From NCBI GenBank assembly GCA_024236295.1, contig JACKKT010000012.1:1-64000 (forward strand): a stretch of 64,000 nucleotides of DNA. The letters are read 5' to 3'. Below the pieces are notes generated by a model, which saw only the letters and a list, made by a program, of their open reading frames with translations, searched no databases and was not told the origin of the DNA. The position numbers and the translations under genes are program-made. The DNA comes from Kordiimonadaceae bacterium (GTDB lineage Bacteria; Pseudomonadota; Alphaproteobacteria; Sphingomonadales; Emcibacteraceae). Numbering within the stretch: the stretch's first letter is position 1; the number at the start of each line of letters is the position of its first letter. This document shows, in pieces, positions 17,694-25,648 of the stretch.

Positions 17694-18132
17694 TCCAAAT
17701 TGGCGGGCGAGTAAGTGGCTTCGATTGAGAGGGCTGGAAAGCCTTTGCTTATTTATTTGGGCTCTTACTGTTCTCTATTTTAAACATGATATACGGCCTG
17801 TGTACCAAGCAATGTTTTTGGCACTGATACCACCATTTTCGTACTTTGTGTCGTTTATCTATGCTGCACTAACAATTGGTTTGAGAATGCCATTCAGGTT
17901 TACAAGCTTTTATGACCATAGAATGATGAAAGCTTCAATGAACACAGCAGTGCACATTATCTATGGTTTAATGCTATTCTGGTTGCTTACAGTTACCACC
18001 TCTGAAACTTATTTTACCCAAAGGGTAATCGATTATTACATGCTTGATTGGGCATGGTTGGCTGGTATCTTTTTAAACTTTGGAGCGGCTTACTACATAT
18101 ATCGACCAGAGGTTATGCAGGAATGCAATTAA
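17683..18132 (+). CDS. Four-TM membrane protein coupled to the DUF3800 gene
   Basis: The 149-residue protein is predicted by eye to have four hydrophobic spans at about residues 17-33, 43-67, 87-106 and 120-140, with a basic N-terminus (MKRDPNWRASKW) likely cytoplasmic. I recognise no domain. Its start lies inside the end of the DUF3800 gene (11-nt overlap), so the two are almost certainly co-translated. This suggests a shared function, for example a membrane effector, anchor or accessory immunity factor of the retron cassette. It could alternatively be unrelated cargo. It is the last gene before attR. Confidence 0.75.
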   Translation: MKRDPNWRASKWLRLRGLESLCLFIWALTVLYFKHDIRPVYQAMFLALIPPFSYFVSFIYAALTIGLRMPFRFTSFYDHRMMKASMNTAVHIIYGLMLFWLLTVTTSETYFTQRVIDYYMLDWAWLAGIFLNFGAAYYIYRPEVMQECN

Positions 18133-18235
18133 AAGAGGCTTATACTTGACCACAAGCCACCCAACTGGTACACAATGAGTTCACCACCAATGTGGCAAGT
18201 CTAATGATTTCAATGGGTTAGAGAGTATCTTCTCC

Positions 18236-18254
18236 ATTCTCTCTAGCGGCACCA
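18236..18254 (+). repeat. attR: right direct repeat of the element
   Basis: This is a perfect 19-base copy of the tRNA-Thr 3' end (see 8381-8399), followed directly by a T-rich stretch. It marks the right boundary of the inserted DNA and would re-form attB upon excision. Confidence 0.9.
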
Positions 18255-18538
18255 TTTTTTCTTAATGATTGCAAATATCCATATACTATCTGAAATGAGT
18301 CTAACGTCTTTTCACGAACAGTGTTAATTCATAGTCGAGGATTTGAACAAACAAATATTTTCAATTTTTATTAATGGTGGTTTATAGTTATTAATACTTT
18401 TCTCCTTCAAAAGGATAAGATAAACTCATTGTATTTTATAAAAATATGACTTGGTCGTGGGTATTATTAATACTAAATAACTCATCAAATTTTATTTTAT
18501 ATTTTATATTCAATTAAAGAAATTTGGAGATTGTTTAA

Positions 18539-19525
18539 TTGAAGTTTAAGCCTAGAAATATTCGTGAAATATCGGAGATGGTTATTGGCAATGCTAAATA
18601 TTTTCAATACAGATCCAGTAGCTATATTACTCGTTTTTTTGAAGATTGTGATTTAGACTTTGTCCATGACGGAAGCACAAGATGGTCATGGACTGCCAGC
18701 AGACTAGAAGAACTTTTAGAAGAACCTCATGCATCCGCACATTCTCTACCAAGTCGCTTTGTAAATGTTTTACGTGTTTTAATGGATAAGGCAGATGCAG
18801 AAGAAGACGACTTTGATAGATCATTAGCGCTTGAGGCACTAAATGTACCCTTAGGAAGAGAGGGTTATGAAGCATTTTATGGCGAAGATCGTCTCCTATA
18901 TATTCGTCACATTGGCACAAAAACATTAAGTGAAGTTGCAAATCCACATAGGCCGCTAACACCAGACGAGTTGAAACGAAAGCATCAACTTACAATATAT
19001 TTAGCGAAATGCTCTGAAGATGAATTGATAGAAGAAATTTTACTCCCTTTATTCAGGCAACTCGGCTACCACAGAATTACTGCAGTAGGACACAAAGATA
19101 AATCCTTAGAATATGGTAAGGATGTTTGGATGCGCTACGTATTACCAACCCAGCACGTATTATATTTTGGTATTCAGGCTAAAAAGGGCAAACTTGATGC
19201 TGCAGGAAATAGTCGTGGCTCAAATACAAATATTGCCGAAATTTATAATCAAGTTCTGATGATGTTAGGTCACGAAATATTTGATTCAGAAACTAGTAAA
19301 AAGGCACTAGTTGATCATGCTTTCATTGTAGCGGGAGGAGAGATAACTAAGCAGGCACGGAATTGGTTAGGGCAAAAGTTAGATGCATCTAAAAGAAGTC
19401 AAATTCTTTTCATGGATAGGGAGGATATTCTAAACTTATATACTGTGACAAACATACCTTTACCACAAGACGCAATTCAAGTTTCTAAAATTTCAAATGA
19501 TTTTGATGATGAAATACCTTTTTAA
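18539..19525 (+). CDS. Mrr-like restriction endonuclease-fold protein, AbiJ-like N-terminus
   Basis: The 328-residue protein has a C-terminal nuclease core resembling Mrr enzymes. It comprises EEILLPLFRQLGY, the acidic residue Asp195 in EYGKD, and the QxK box Gln213-x-Lys215 in YFGIQAKKG, then a helix with YNQVLMML and AFIVAGGEITKQA. The N-terminal 130 residues (YITRFFEDCDLDFVHDGSTRW) resemble AbiJ-type N-terminal domains in my reading, with less certainty. The start is TTG with GGAGA 8 nt upstream. The gene is AT-rich compared with its right-hand neighbours and lies just outside attR. A solitary nuclease that cuts modified or foreign DNA, or an abortive-infection factor, is the likely role. 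Confidence 0.75.
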   Translation: MKFKPRNIREISEMVIGNAKYFQYRSSSYITRFFEDCDLDFVHDGSTRWSWTASRLEELLEEPHASAHSLPSRFVNVLRVLMDKADAEEDDFDRSLALEALNVPLGREGYEAFYGEDRLLYIRHIGTKTLSEVANPHRPLTPDELKRKHQLTIYLAKCSEDELIEEILLPLFRQLGYHRITAVGHKDKSLEYGKDVWMRYVLPTQHVLYFGIQAKKGKLDAAGNSRGSNTNIAEIYNQVLMMLGHEIFDSETSKKALVDHAFIVAGGEITKQARNWLGQKLDASKRSQILFMDREDILNLYTVTNIPLPQDAIQVSKISNDFDDEIPF

Positions 19526-19622
19526 AATTGGAATTGTATTGACTATAGTAAATTGATTTAATTAACCTTCAAGGGGGTATTTCTATCTGGAGGTAAATCA
19601 GTATTTTTCTATTTCAATAAAA

Positions 19623-20591
19623 CTAAAACAGCCATGGATCGGAACTCATGAATAATCCGATCATGATCAGGCTGGAGATTAAAATCATGCCTATGTTAAT
19701 GCCAATAAAAACAGTTCTTCCGGTTTTTTCATTCGCACCGCGGGAGAGGAGTATATACCGCAACCCCGATGCAACATGAATGCCAAGAGCGATAACCCCC
19801 AGCCAGTAATAACCGACAAGCCGGGCATTCCAGTCATCGGTCAGAAGTGAAGATGATGTCAGCCAGGTCCAGTCCGTTTCATTGCCATTAAGTAGCCGGG
19901 TTCTGAACACGGCGGACAGATGGGAGCCGAAAAAGCAGAGAAGGAAAATACCCGATGCCAGTTGTACTGTCGGGATTAATTCTTTTCTGAATTTTGTTGC
20001 TTGCCAGGCAAGCGTTGTACCGCTTGCAACCTGAAAAGCAATAGCGCTAATGAGGATGGTTTCAATAACCGGATTTCTATATGCGGTTCTTAAAGTTTTC
20101 ATCATGTTCCAGTGCGTTTCCCCGCCAGCAAGCCCGCTGAGGTGATTGCTTAAATGGACAAGGGCAAAAATGATTATAATAATGGCGCTGATACCATGAG
20201 CTGTTCTCAATTTCATAAAAGGGGAATTCGGGTTTTCTTCCACAGTTGCGCCGGAATGTTTCTCAGCTTCCATAAAACATAATATGCAAAGCAGCCCCCA
20301 GAAAATCACCCAGAACCCGTCCCCTTCAAAGGGCAGGAAATTATTGCCATCAAGCCATCCGCCAATCATTGAATAAAGAGCAGGGGCACCAATGGCCAGA
20401 AAAGATACACGACGGGCCATTGGAAACTTTGACGGGTCAATGAATTTATAGGCAAGGATAAAAGCTATTACCGGAAAGGACAGGGAAATAATAAGAAGTA
20501 TAGGATTTATTTTAGGACCAAGTGCGACTGCCCATGGGTAAATCAGGGCAAGGAAAGGTGAAATTGAATTTATTAGCCTGCGTTCAGTCAT
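19623..20591 (-). CDS. Multi-TM membrane protein, cytochrome b/SdhC-like
   Basis: The 322-residue protein has about nine hydrophobic spans. Spaced histidines in membrane segments (AHGISAI, ALVHLSNHLSG, FFGSHLSAVF, ALGIHVASGLRYIL) resemble the haem-b ligands of succinate dehydrogenase/fumarate reductase membrane anchors. A quinone-linked electron-transfer role is inferred and no partner subunit is nearby. I start at the ATG ending at 20591, behind AGGA; a longer in-frame start exists. It lies next to a chemoreceptor gene on the same strand. Confidence 0.6.
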   Translation of the reverse strand: MTERRLINSISPFLALIYPWAVALGPKINPILLIISLSFPVIAFILAYKFIDPSKFPMARRVSFLAIGAPALYSMIGGWLDGNNFLPFEGDGFWVIFWGLLCILCFMEAEKHSGATVEENPNSPFMKLRTAHGISAIIIIIFALVHLSNHLSGLAGGETHWNMMKTLRTAYRNPVIETILISAIAFQVASGTTLAWQATKFRKELIPTVQLASGIFLLCFFGSHLSAVFRTRLLNGNETDWTWLTSSSLLTDDWNARLVGYYWLGVIALGIHVASGLRYILLSRGANEKTGRTVFIGINIGMILISSLIMIGLFMSSDPWLF

Positions 20592-20733
20592 TTTCAGTTT
20601 TCCTATTGTTGTTATTGGCACCTTTTTTAATTTTTTATGAAATAATTACTCTTTCTTTCTACAATGAAACTATTCCCTTAACAAATTTAATTTTTTGCTG
20701 ATCTGATAAAGGGATTATAGTTTTCCGGCTATG

Positions 20734-20776
20734 CAAAAAAAAACAGTCTAAGTCTGAGGAATATAGACTTAGACTG
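20734..20776 (-). terminator. Rho-independent terminator of the chemoreceptor gene
   Basis: On the minus strand, a perfect 12-bp stem (CAGTCTAAGTCT / AGACTTAGACTG) with a short loop is followed by nine T residues. It lies 40 bases after the stop of the chemoreceptor gene. Confidence 0.93.
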
Positions 20777-20815
20777 CAGTTCAAAATGTGATGCAATGAA
20801 CATCACGAGGGGGAA

Positions 20816-22696
20816 TTAGTTTTGCAAACTTTTATATAATTGTGATACTTCTTCGGTTGAACTATTGGCATTTTTGACAGATGAAGAAATTGAAATCAGG
20901 CTTTCATCAATTTTCTGTACCTCATCGACGGTTGTCTGGATATTCTGGGTCATTTCCTTGGCTGTTGCGGTTTGTTCCTCGACCGCGCTGGAAACGGTAG
21001 TAACGCTGTTTTCCACCTGATGGACGGATTTTTTAATATTTGATAATTGTTGGATAACCTCATGTGATACATTTTGCATATTGGTAATTTCGGAGGATAT
21101 TTGAACAGTTGCGTCCGCTACCTGGCTGGCAAGGGACTTTACCTCCGAAGCGACAACGGCGAACCCCTTACCGGCATCACCGGCGCGGGCGGATTCAATT
21201 GTGGCATTGAGGGCCAGCAGGTTGATCTGGTTGGCGATTTCCTGAATGACGGAGACAATGTTGTTCATGGAAAGGGCGGCTTCACTTAATTTTTCGGTGG
21301 AGTGGTCCGCTTTACGGGCTTCATTAATTGCCTCTTCGACTTCCGATCTTGATCCTTCCATGCTTTGGGCAATTTCATCGGCTGCGGCACGGAACTGTTC
21401 CGTTGCTGCGGAAACAGACTGGATCATTTGCAGGGTTTCGGTTGAGGACTGGGCGGCCGTACCTGTTTGTTCATTGGCATCATTAATGGAGGACAGTAAA
21501 CTGCTGATTTTTTCATCCATAAGGGTGTTGATTTTTTCTGCATTCAGCCTTGCCAAAGTCTGTCTGGTGACATCGGATGCATATTTGACAACTTTAAACG
21601 GCTTGCCATTTGGGTTAAAAATCGGGTTATAGGAGGCCTGTATCCAGACCTCGTGACCGTCTTTTGCAATTCTTTTAAATTCGCCGGACTGGAATTCACC
21701 ATTATTAAGGGATTGCCACAGTGTTTGATAGTCATTGCTTTGTCTGAACGCTGCGTCAACAAACATACTGTGGTGTTTTCCGATAACCTCACCCCTTTCA
21801 TAGCCAAGTGTTTTTAAAAAATTATCATTGGCATCTAAAATTGTTCCATCAAGATTGAAGGAAATGACTGCCTGTGATTTATTGATGGCGTCGATCTGTC
21901 CGGAATAGTCCGCATTTATTATTTTTTGCGCTGTGATGTCAGTGGCATATTTGACGACTTTAAACGGCTTGCCATTTGGGTCAAATATCGGGTTATAGGA
22001 TGCCTGTATCCATATTTCTTTTCCGCCTTTTGCAAGACGCATAAATTCGGACGCCTGAAATGCACCGCTGGCGAGTGAATTCCAGAAAGCTTTATAGTCA
22101 TCAGATTTACTATAGGCCGGATCAACAAACATTCTGTGATGATTGCCGACAATTTCGCTTCGATCATAACCGACGGTTTTCAGAAAATTATCATTGGCGT
22201 CAAGTATTGTCCCGTCAAGGTTAAAGGAGATAACGGCGAGCGATTTGTTTATGGCTTTAATTTGACCTTCATAATCGGCCATTTCCAGTTTCTGGGCGGT
22301 GATATCCGTTGCAAACTTGACAATTTTATAGACCTCGCCCTTGTCGTTGATGAGCGGGTTATAGCTTGCCTGTATCCAGACCTCATGCCCGCCTTTTGCA
22401 ATTCTTTTAAATTCCGCTGATTTAAACGCGCCATTTTTTAATGAGTGCCAGAAATTTTTATAGTCTTCGCTTTCGGCATAGCTTTTGTCCAAAAACATGC
22501 TGTGATGTTTTCCAATTATTTCTGAGAAGGAGTAGCCAAGCAATTCAAGAAAATTTTCATTGGCATCAAGGATATCGCCTTCAATGTCAAATGAGATAAT
22601 TGCTTGCGATTTGTTAAGCGCTTTTTGTATGGACTTTATTTCATTGGTCGATTGATTATTAAGGCCAATATTTTTGATCGTTGCGTAGATATTCAT
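20816..22696 (-). CDS. Soluble methyl-accepting chemotaxis protein with three PAS domains
   Basis: The 626-residue receptor has three consecutive PAS-PAC units of about 122 residues (roughly 24-145, 146-267 and 268-385). They share long stretches such as FDIEGDILDANENFLELLGY / FNLDGTILDANDNFL and VWIQASYNP. An MCP signalling domain follows, with the hairpin tip core EIANQINLLALNATIESARAG. There is no transmembrane segment, so it should be cytoplasmic or membrane-associated through partners. PAS units of this kind often bind haem or flavin; the ligand is unknown. Likely roles are energy or redox taxis, or control of a CheA pathway not in this window. The units look recently duplicated. A strong terminator follows the gene. 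Confidence 0.95.
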   Translation of the reverse strand: MNIYATIKNIGLNNQSTNEIKSIQKALNKSQAIISFDIEGDILDANENFLELLGYSFSEIIGKHHSMFLDKSYAESEDYKNFWHSLKNGAFKSAEFKRIAKGGHEVWIQASYNPLINDKGEVYKIVKFATDITAQKLEMADYEGQIKAINKSLAVISFNLDGTILDANDNFLKTVGYDRSEIVGNHHRMFVDPAYSKSDDYKAFWNSLASGAFQASEFMRLAKGGKEIWIQASYNPIFDPNGKPFKVVKYATDITAQKIINADYSGQIDAINKSQAVISFNLDGTILDANDNFLKTLGYERGEVIGKHHSMFVDAAFRQSNDYQTLWQSLNNGEFQSGEFKRIAKDGHEVWIQASYNPIFNPNGKPFKVVKYASDVTRQTLARLNAEKINTLMDEKISSLLSSINDANEQTGTAAQSSTETLQMIQSVSAATEQFRAAADEIAQSMEGSRSEVEEAINEARKADHSTEKLSEAALSMNNIVSVIQEIANQINLLALNATIESARAGDAGKGFAVVASEVKSLASQVADATVQISSEITNMQNVSHEVIQQLSNIKKSVHQVENSVTTVSSAVEEQTATAKEMTQNIQTTVDEVQKIDESLISISSSVKNANSSTEEVSQLYKSLQN

Positions 22697-22877
22697 TTAA
22701 TTGCCCCCGAGTTTTCATCAAAAAATTATATTTCCATAAAAATTGATCTACTTGGGAATGTACTATTAAACTCTTAACTTTCGATTAATTAAACCTATTA
22801 AATAAATTTCGGTGAATTCCCCTGACTAAGAAATTTAAATTCCATATTTGTTATTATCTGAAAAATTTATAAATAAT

Positions 22878-22907
22878 TGATCCGATGGCTATAGCTTATC
22901 CGTATAA
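22878..22907 (+). promoter_or_regulatory. Candidate ECF-type promoter before the sigma factor
   Basis: TGATCC (22878-22883), an 18-bp spacer, then CGTATAA at 22901-22907. CGT in the -10 region is typical for ECF sigma factors. A near-identical site precedes the SDR gene at 24255. It would give autoregulation with a 5' UTR of roughly 110 nt. Confidence 0.65.
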
Positions 22908-23023
22908 AGGCCATGATAACTGCAGGACACCATATTTGTATTAGGAAAAGTGATGCCTTTTGCTTGACGGCACATGTGCTGATGTCTGATAGTCAGTGCA
23001 GAAATCTTGATAAAGGCAGCAAA

Positions 23024-23590
23024 ATGGATGAACCGTCGGTTTTTTCAGACTATAGCCATGAGCAACTTGTAATTCTTGTCGCGCGTAACAAGGACAGGAA
23101 CGCTTTTCATCAGCTGTTTGATTATTTTGCACCACGCATCAAAAGTTATCTTCTTAATTTTAACATTTCCGATCAGGGGGCCGAGGATCTGACCCAGGAC
23201 GTCATGATCACCCTTTGGCAGAAGGCCGATAAATTTGACCCGGAAAAGGCAAAAATATCGACCTGGCTTTTTCGCGTGGCCAGAAACAAATATATCGACA
23301 AAGTCCGTCAGCAGAAATATCCGGAAGTCAACGCGGATGATCATATCGCATCGATGATTGCGCCGGAAAAAACCGATCAAACTATTAAAGAGCAACAGGA
23401 CAGGGGCCGTATAGAAATGGCAATGGCTGTGCTTAATGATGAACAGAGAAAAGTCATTGAGCTATCATTTTTTAAGGAATTATCACATTCACAGATAGCC
23501 GAAGCAACTAACCTGCCGCTCGGTACCGTGAAATCAAGGATCAGAATGGCGTTTCAGGCGTTAAGAGAAGAATTAGGAGACTATCGATGA
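23024..23590 (+). CDS. rpoE: ECF RNA polymerase sigma factor, RpoE/ECF11-like
   Basis: The 188-residue sigma factor has region 2 (AFHQLFDYFAPRIKSYL, AEDLTQDVMITLWQKADKFD, STWLFRVARNKYIDKVR) and region 4 (LNDEQRKVIELSFFKELSHSQIAEATNLPLGTVKSRIRMAF). Its downstream neighbour is a ChrR-type anti-sigma overlapping by 4 nt (ATGA). In Rhodobacter this pair controls the response to singlet oxygen. I start at ATG 23024, behind AAAGG; an in-frame ATG at 22982 is possible. Candidate target promoters occur at 22878, 24255, 29099 and 30156. Confidence 0.92.
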   Translation: MDEPSVFSDYSHEQLVILVARNKDRNAFHQLFDYFAPRIKSYLLNFNISDQGAEDLTQDVMITLWQKADKFDPEKAKISTWLFRVARNKYIDKVRQQKYPEVNADDHIASMIAPEKTDQTIKEQQDRGRIEMAMAVLNDEQRKVIELSFFKELSHSQIAEATNLPLGTVKSRIRMAFQALREELGDYR

Positions 23591-24234
23591 AAACCCACGG
23601 CATTATTCCAGATGAATGGATTGTGTCCTATGCATCAGGCGCATTAAGTGAAGCCCATGCGCTGGTGGTTGCAACGCACTGTCATTTTCATCCGGACCTA
23701 CAGCAGAAACTGATAGATGCGGAAAATATTGGGGCCATGCTTATGGAAAGCCGCCCGCTGGCGAAAGTTTCAAGCCATATGTTTGATGACATAATCAGTA
23801 AAATTGATGATCTGCCAAATAAAGCAATGCAGCCTTCAAATGATAATGGGTTGCCATTTCCACTGGCGGATTATTTAAATCATAAATCTCTGGATCAGTT
23901 AAACTGGCGGATGATGGGCCCCGGTCTGTCACAGGTCCGCTTATGGACTGGCCCTAATGATGAGCGTCTCTGGCTTCTTAAAGCTAAGGGTGGGGCAAAA
24001 ATTCCGCCCCATGATCATAGGGGGATTGAGCTTACCCTTGTTTTGCAGGGAAGCTACCATGTTGGTAATGATCAATATGGTCCCGGTCTTTTGGAAATTG
24101 CCGATGATGAAACAAAAAATCATACGCCGCTTATTGATCCGGGTGAAGATTGTATCTGTCTGGTTGTGACGGAAGCCCCGATTAAAATCCACAGCTTCCT
24201 TGGGCGTCTGGCGCAGCCCTTTATCGGGCTTTAA
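23587..24234 (+). CDS. chrR: ChrR-type cupin anti-sigma factor
   Basis: The 215-residue protein has an N-terminal anti-sigma domain and a C-terminal cupin. The cupin metal ligands line up with those of Rhodobacter ChrR (His142, His144, Glu148 and probably His179 in IPPHDHRGIELT and KNHTPLID). The N-terminal zinc site is altered: His4 and His31 are present, but the two cysteines expected near 35 and 38 are His35 and Leu38. The family binds and inactivates the cognate sigma factor until singlet oxygen or organic peroxide triggers its proteolysis. The ATGA overlap couples it to the sigma gene. Confidence 0.9.
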   Translation: MKTHGIIPDEWIVSYASGALSEAHALVVATHCHFHPDLQQKLIDAENIGAMLMESRPLAKVSSHMFDDIISKIDDLPNKAMQPSNDNGLPFPLADYLNHKSLDQLNWRMMGPGLSQVRLWTGPNDERLWLLKAKGGAKIPPHDHRGIELTLVLQGSYHVGNDQYGPGLLEIADDETKNHTPLIDPGEDCICLVVTEAPIKIHSFLGRLAQPFIGL

Positions 24235-24254
24235 AAAGTTCGACAGTTTAAAAC

Positions 24255-24284
24255 TGATCCGAAAGCAGCTTTTCTTCGTAAAAT
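24255..24284 (+). promoter_or_regulatory. Candidate ECF-type promoter before the SDR gene
   Basis: TGATCC (24255-24260), a 17-bp spacer, then CGTAAAA (24277-24283). It matches the site before the sigma gene, and the predicted start of transcription is about 30 nt upstream of the SDR start codon. Confidence 0.65.
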
Positions 24285-24321
24285 AAACTGTGAGCTATGA
24301 ACGTTAATGGCAAGGTAATTT

Positions 24322-25089
24322 ATGAAAAGAAAATGGAAAAGCGCCTGGGTCATCGGTGGCAGCACGGGTCTTGGTGCTGCACTGGTCAGGAAATTAGCCG
24401 TAAATGATGTCTTAACATATGTTTCTGCCCGAAACACTGAGGCTTTAGAAGTATTAAAAGAAGAAAACCCCTCCATTATCCCATTTCCGCTGGATGTAAC
24501 AGATCCGGATTCCTGCGTTCATCAAGTTACTAATGTTATTAAAGCCAATAATGGTCTTCCAGATCTGATAATTTTAAATGCTGCCATCTATTCACCCATG
24601 GGTGTGGCAAAATTTAATGCCAAAGAAATTTCAAAGATGATGAATGTGAATTTTTTGGGCATTGTGAATATGTTTTCTGCCCTGCTTCCACATAAAAAAA
24701 CTGAAAAACAGGTGACGATTGCAGCCATTACCTCGCCAAGTGGCTGGCGCGGGCTTCCGGGCGGGATCGGCTACGGGTCATCAAAAGCGGCCGTTATCAA
24801 CCTGATCGAAAGTATGAAAGGCGAACTGGATGGTTCAGGGTTTGATCTTCGGTTAGTAAATCCCGGCTTTATAAAAACCCGTCTGACCGATAAGAATAAT
24901 TTTAAAATGCCACAGCTTATGAGCCCTGATGCTGCTGCGGTCAAAGCGCTTGACGGTTTATCGGGGAGCAAATTTGATCTATGTTTTCCCAATCCTTTTC
25001 TTTTTTATTTAAAGCTGCTGCGCATTCTGCCTTATTCAATATATTTTTGGCTCATGAAAAAAATCGTGGACAAAAAAAAGGTCCTGTAA
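24322..25089 (+). CDS. Short-chain dehydrogenase/reductase
   Basis: The 255-residue SDR has the NAD(P) motif VIGGSTGLGAALVRKL (a TGxxxGxG variant). NAA-type LNAAIYSP follows, and the catalytic Ser-Tyr-Lys set is in ITSPSGWRGLPGGIGYGSSKAAV. The Arg in VSARN suggests NADP. The substrate is unknown. SDRs like this recur in sigma-ChrR clusters with CFA synthase and DUF1365 genes, so a lipid-related or stress-repair role is inferred. AAGG precedes the start. Its 3' end overlaps the terminator of the convergent operon. Confidence 0.85.
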   Translation: MKRKWKSAWVIGGSTGLGAALVRKLAVNDVLTYVSARNTEALEVLKEENPSIIPFPLDVTDPDSCVHQVTNVIKANNGLPDLIILNAAIYSPMGVAKFNAKEISKMMNVNFLGIVNMFSALLPHKKTEKQVTIAAITSPSGWRGLPGGIGYGSSKAAVINLIESMKGELDGSGFDLRLVNPGFIKTRLTDKNNFKMPQLMSPDAAAVKALDGLSGSKFDLCFPNPFLFYLKLLRILPYSIYFWLMKKIVDKKKVL

Positions 25090-25098
25090 ACGGACCTT
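25071..25098 (-). terminator. Rho-independent terminator of the CFA/DUF3833 operon
   Basis: On the minus strand, AAGGTCC-GTTTACA-GGACCTT is followed by a run of T residues. It lies 26 nt past the DUF3833 stop. The stem may also stop the convergent SDR transcript, whose stop codon lies in the loop. Confidence 0.9.
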
Positions 25099-25123
25099 AA
25101 GTTTGAGGGGGAGGCGGATAATA

Positions 25124-25648
25124 TCATTCCTTATAAAATGAAAGTGTGACACTGCCGACATTAAAGCCCCATTTGGATACATATGCCCTGTTAATCATAA
25201 CACCGTCTTCCTGAAGGAACATCCAGTCATCAAATTTCAGTTTGTAACTTTTATTCCCCACCGGAAGATCAAAGACATAGATCCAGTTAAAGGCATTTCC
25301 GGAACGTTTGCCACGGGCAGTACCGATCACACCATTTGTGGTTCCTTCATAATAGCCATCGGGTAAGATTTTTATCGTCCAGTGCCGCTTATCAAGCTTG
25401 CCGTTTTTATATTTAAAATCCTCGTCAAGTGTCAGAATATCACCCTCAACTGACCCGGTAATATTCACTTTAAACTGGTTGACGATTTCTCCTGAGCGGT
25501 TTTCAAAGACACCGTAAGCGACGGTTTTGCCGTTAAAATAATCCTCAAGAATAAATTCCGGTAAATTGTATTTATAATCGTTAACGTCCATCTTGCTGCA
25601 TCCTGTTACACTTAGAAAGAATATCGTCAATAACAGCTTTTTAAGCAT
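25124..25648 (-). CDS. DUF3833 family lipoprotein
   Basis: The 174-residue protein starts with a lipoprotein signal (MLKKLLLTIFFLSVTGCSK, lipobox VTGC). The DUF3833 domain follows: ILEDYFNGKTVAYGVFENRSG, FKYKNGKLDKRHW and FDDWMFLQEDGVMINRA. It should be anchored in a membrane facing the periplasm. The function is unknown, but DUF3833 genes regularly accompany CFA synthase and DUF1365 genes. I start at the ATG ending at 25648, because it overlaps the CFA stop by 8 nt and begins the signal peptide. A longer frame upstream lies inside the CFA gene. Confidence 0.9.
   Translation of the reverse strand: MLKKLLLTIFFLSVTGCSKMDVNDYKYNLPEFILEDYFNGKTVAYGVFENRSGEIVNQFKVNITGSVEGDILTLDEDFKYKNGKLDKRHWTIKILPDGYYEGTTNGVIGTARGKRSGNAFNWIYVFDLPVGNKSYKLKFDDWMFLQEDGVMINRAYVSKWGFNVGSVTLSFYKE

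Larger units (their letters stand above)
8381..18254 (+). mobile_element. Integrative element of about 9.9 kb in tRNA-Thr
   Basis: The element is bounded by 19-bp direct repeats, one being the end of tRNA-Thr. A tyrosine integrase lies immediately inside the left end. The content is accessory: repeat-rich secreted protein, mini polymerase, SEL1 protein, serine recombinase, retron reverse transcriptase, DUF3800 protein and a membrane protein. There are no phage structural, conjugation or recognised packaging genes, so it resembles a satellite or genomic island that depends on a helper or is decaying. The integrase is frameshifted as read, so current mobility is doubtful. The large non-coding gaps (11104-11536, 12863-13389, 16239-16892) also suggest either decay or RNA genes. 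Confidence 0.88.
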
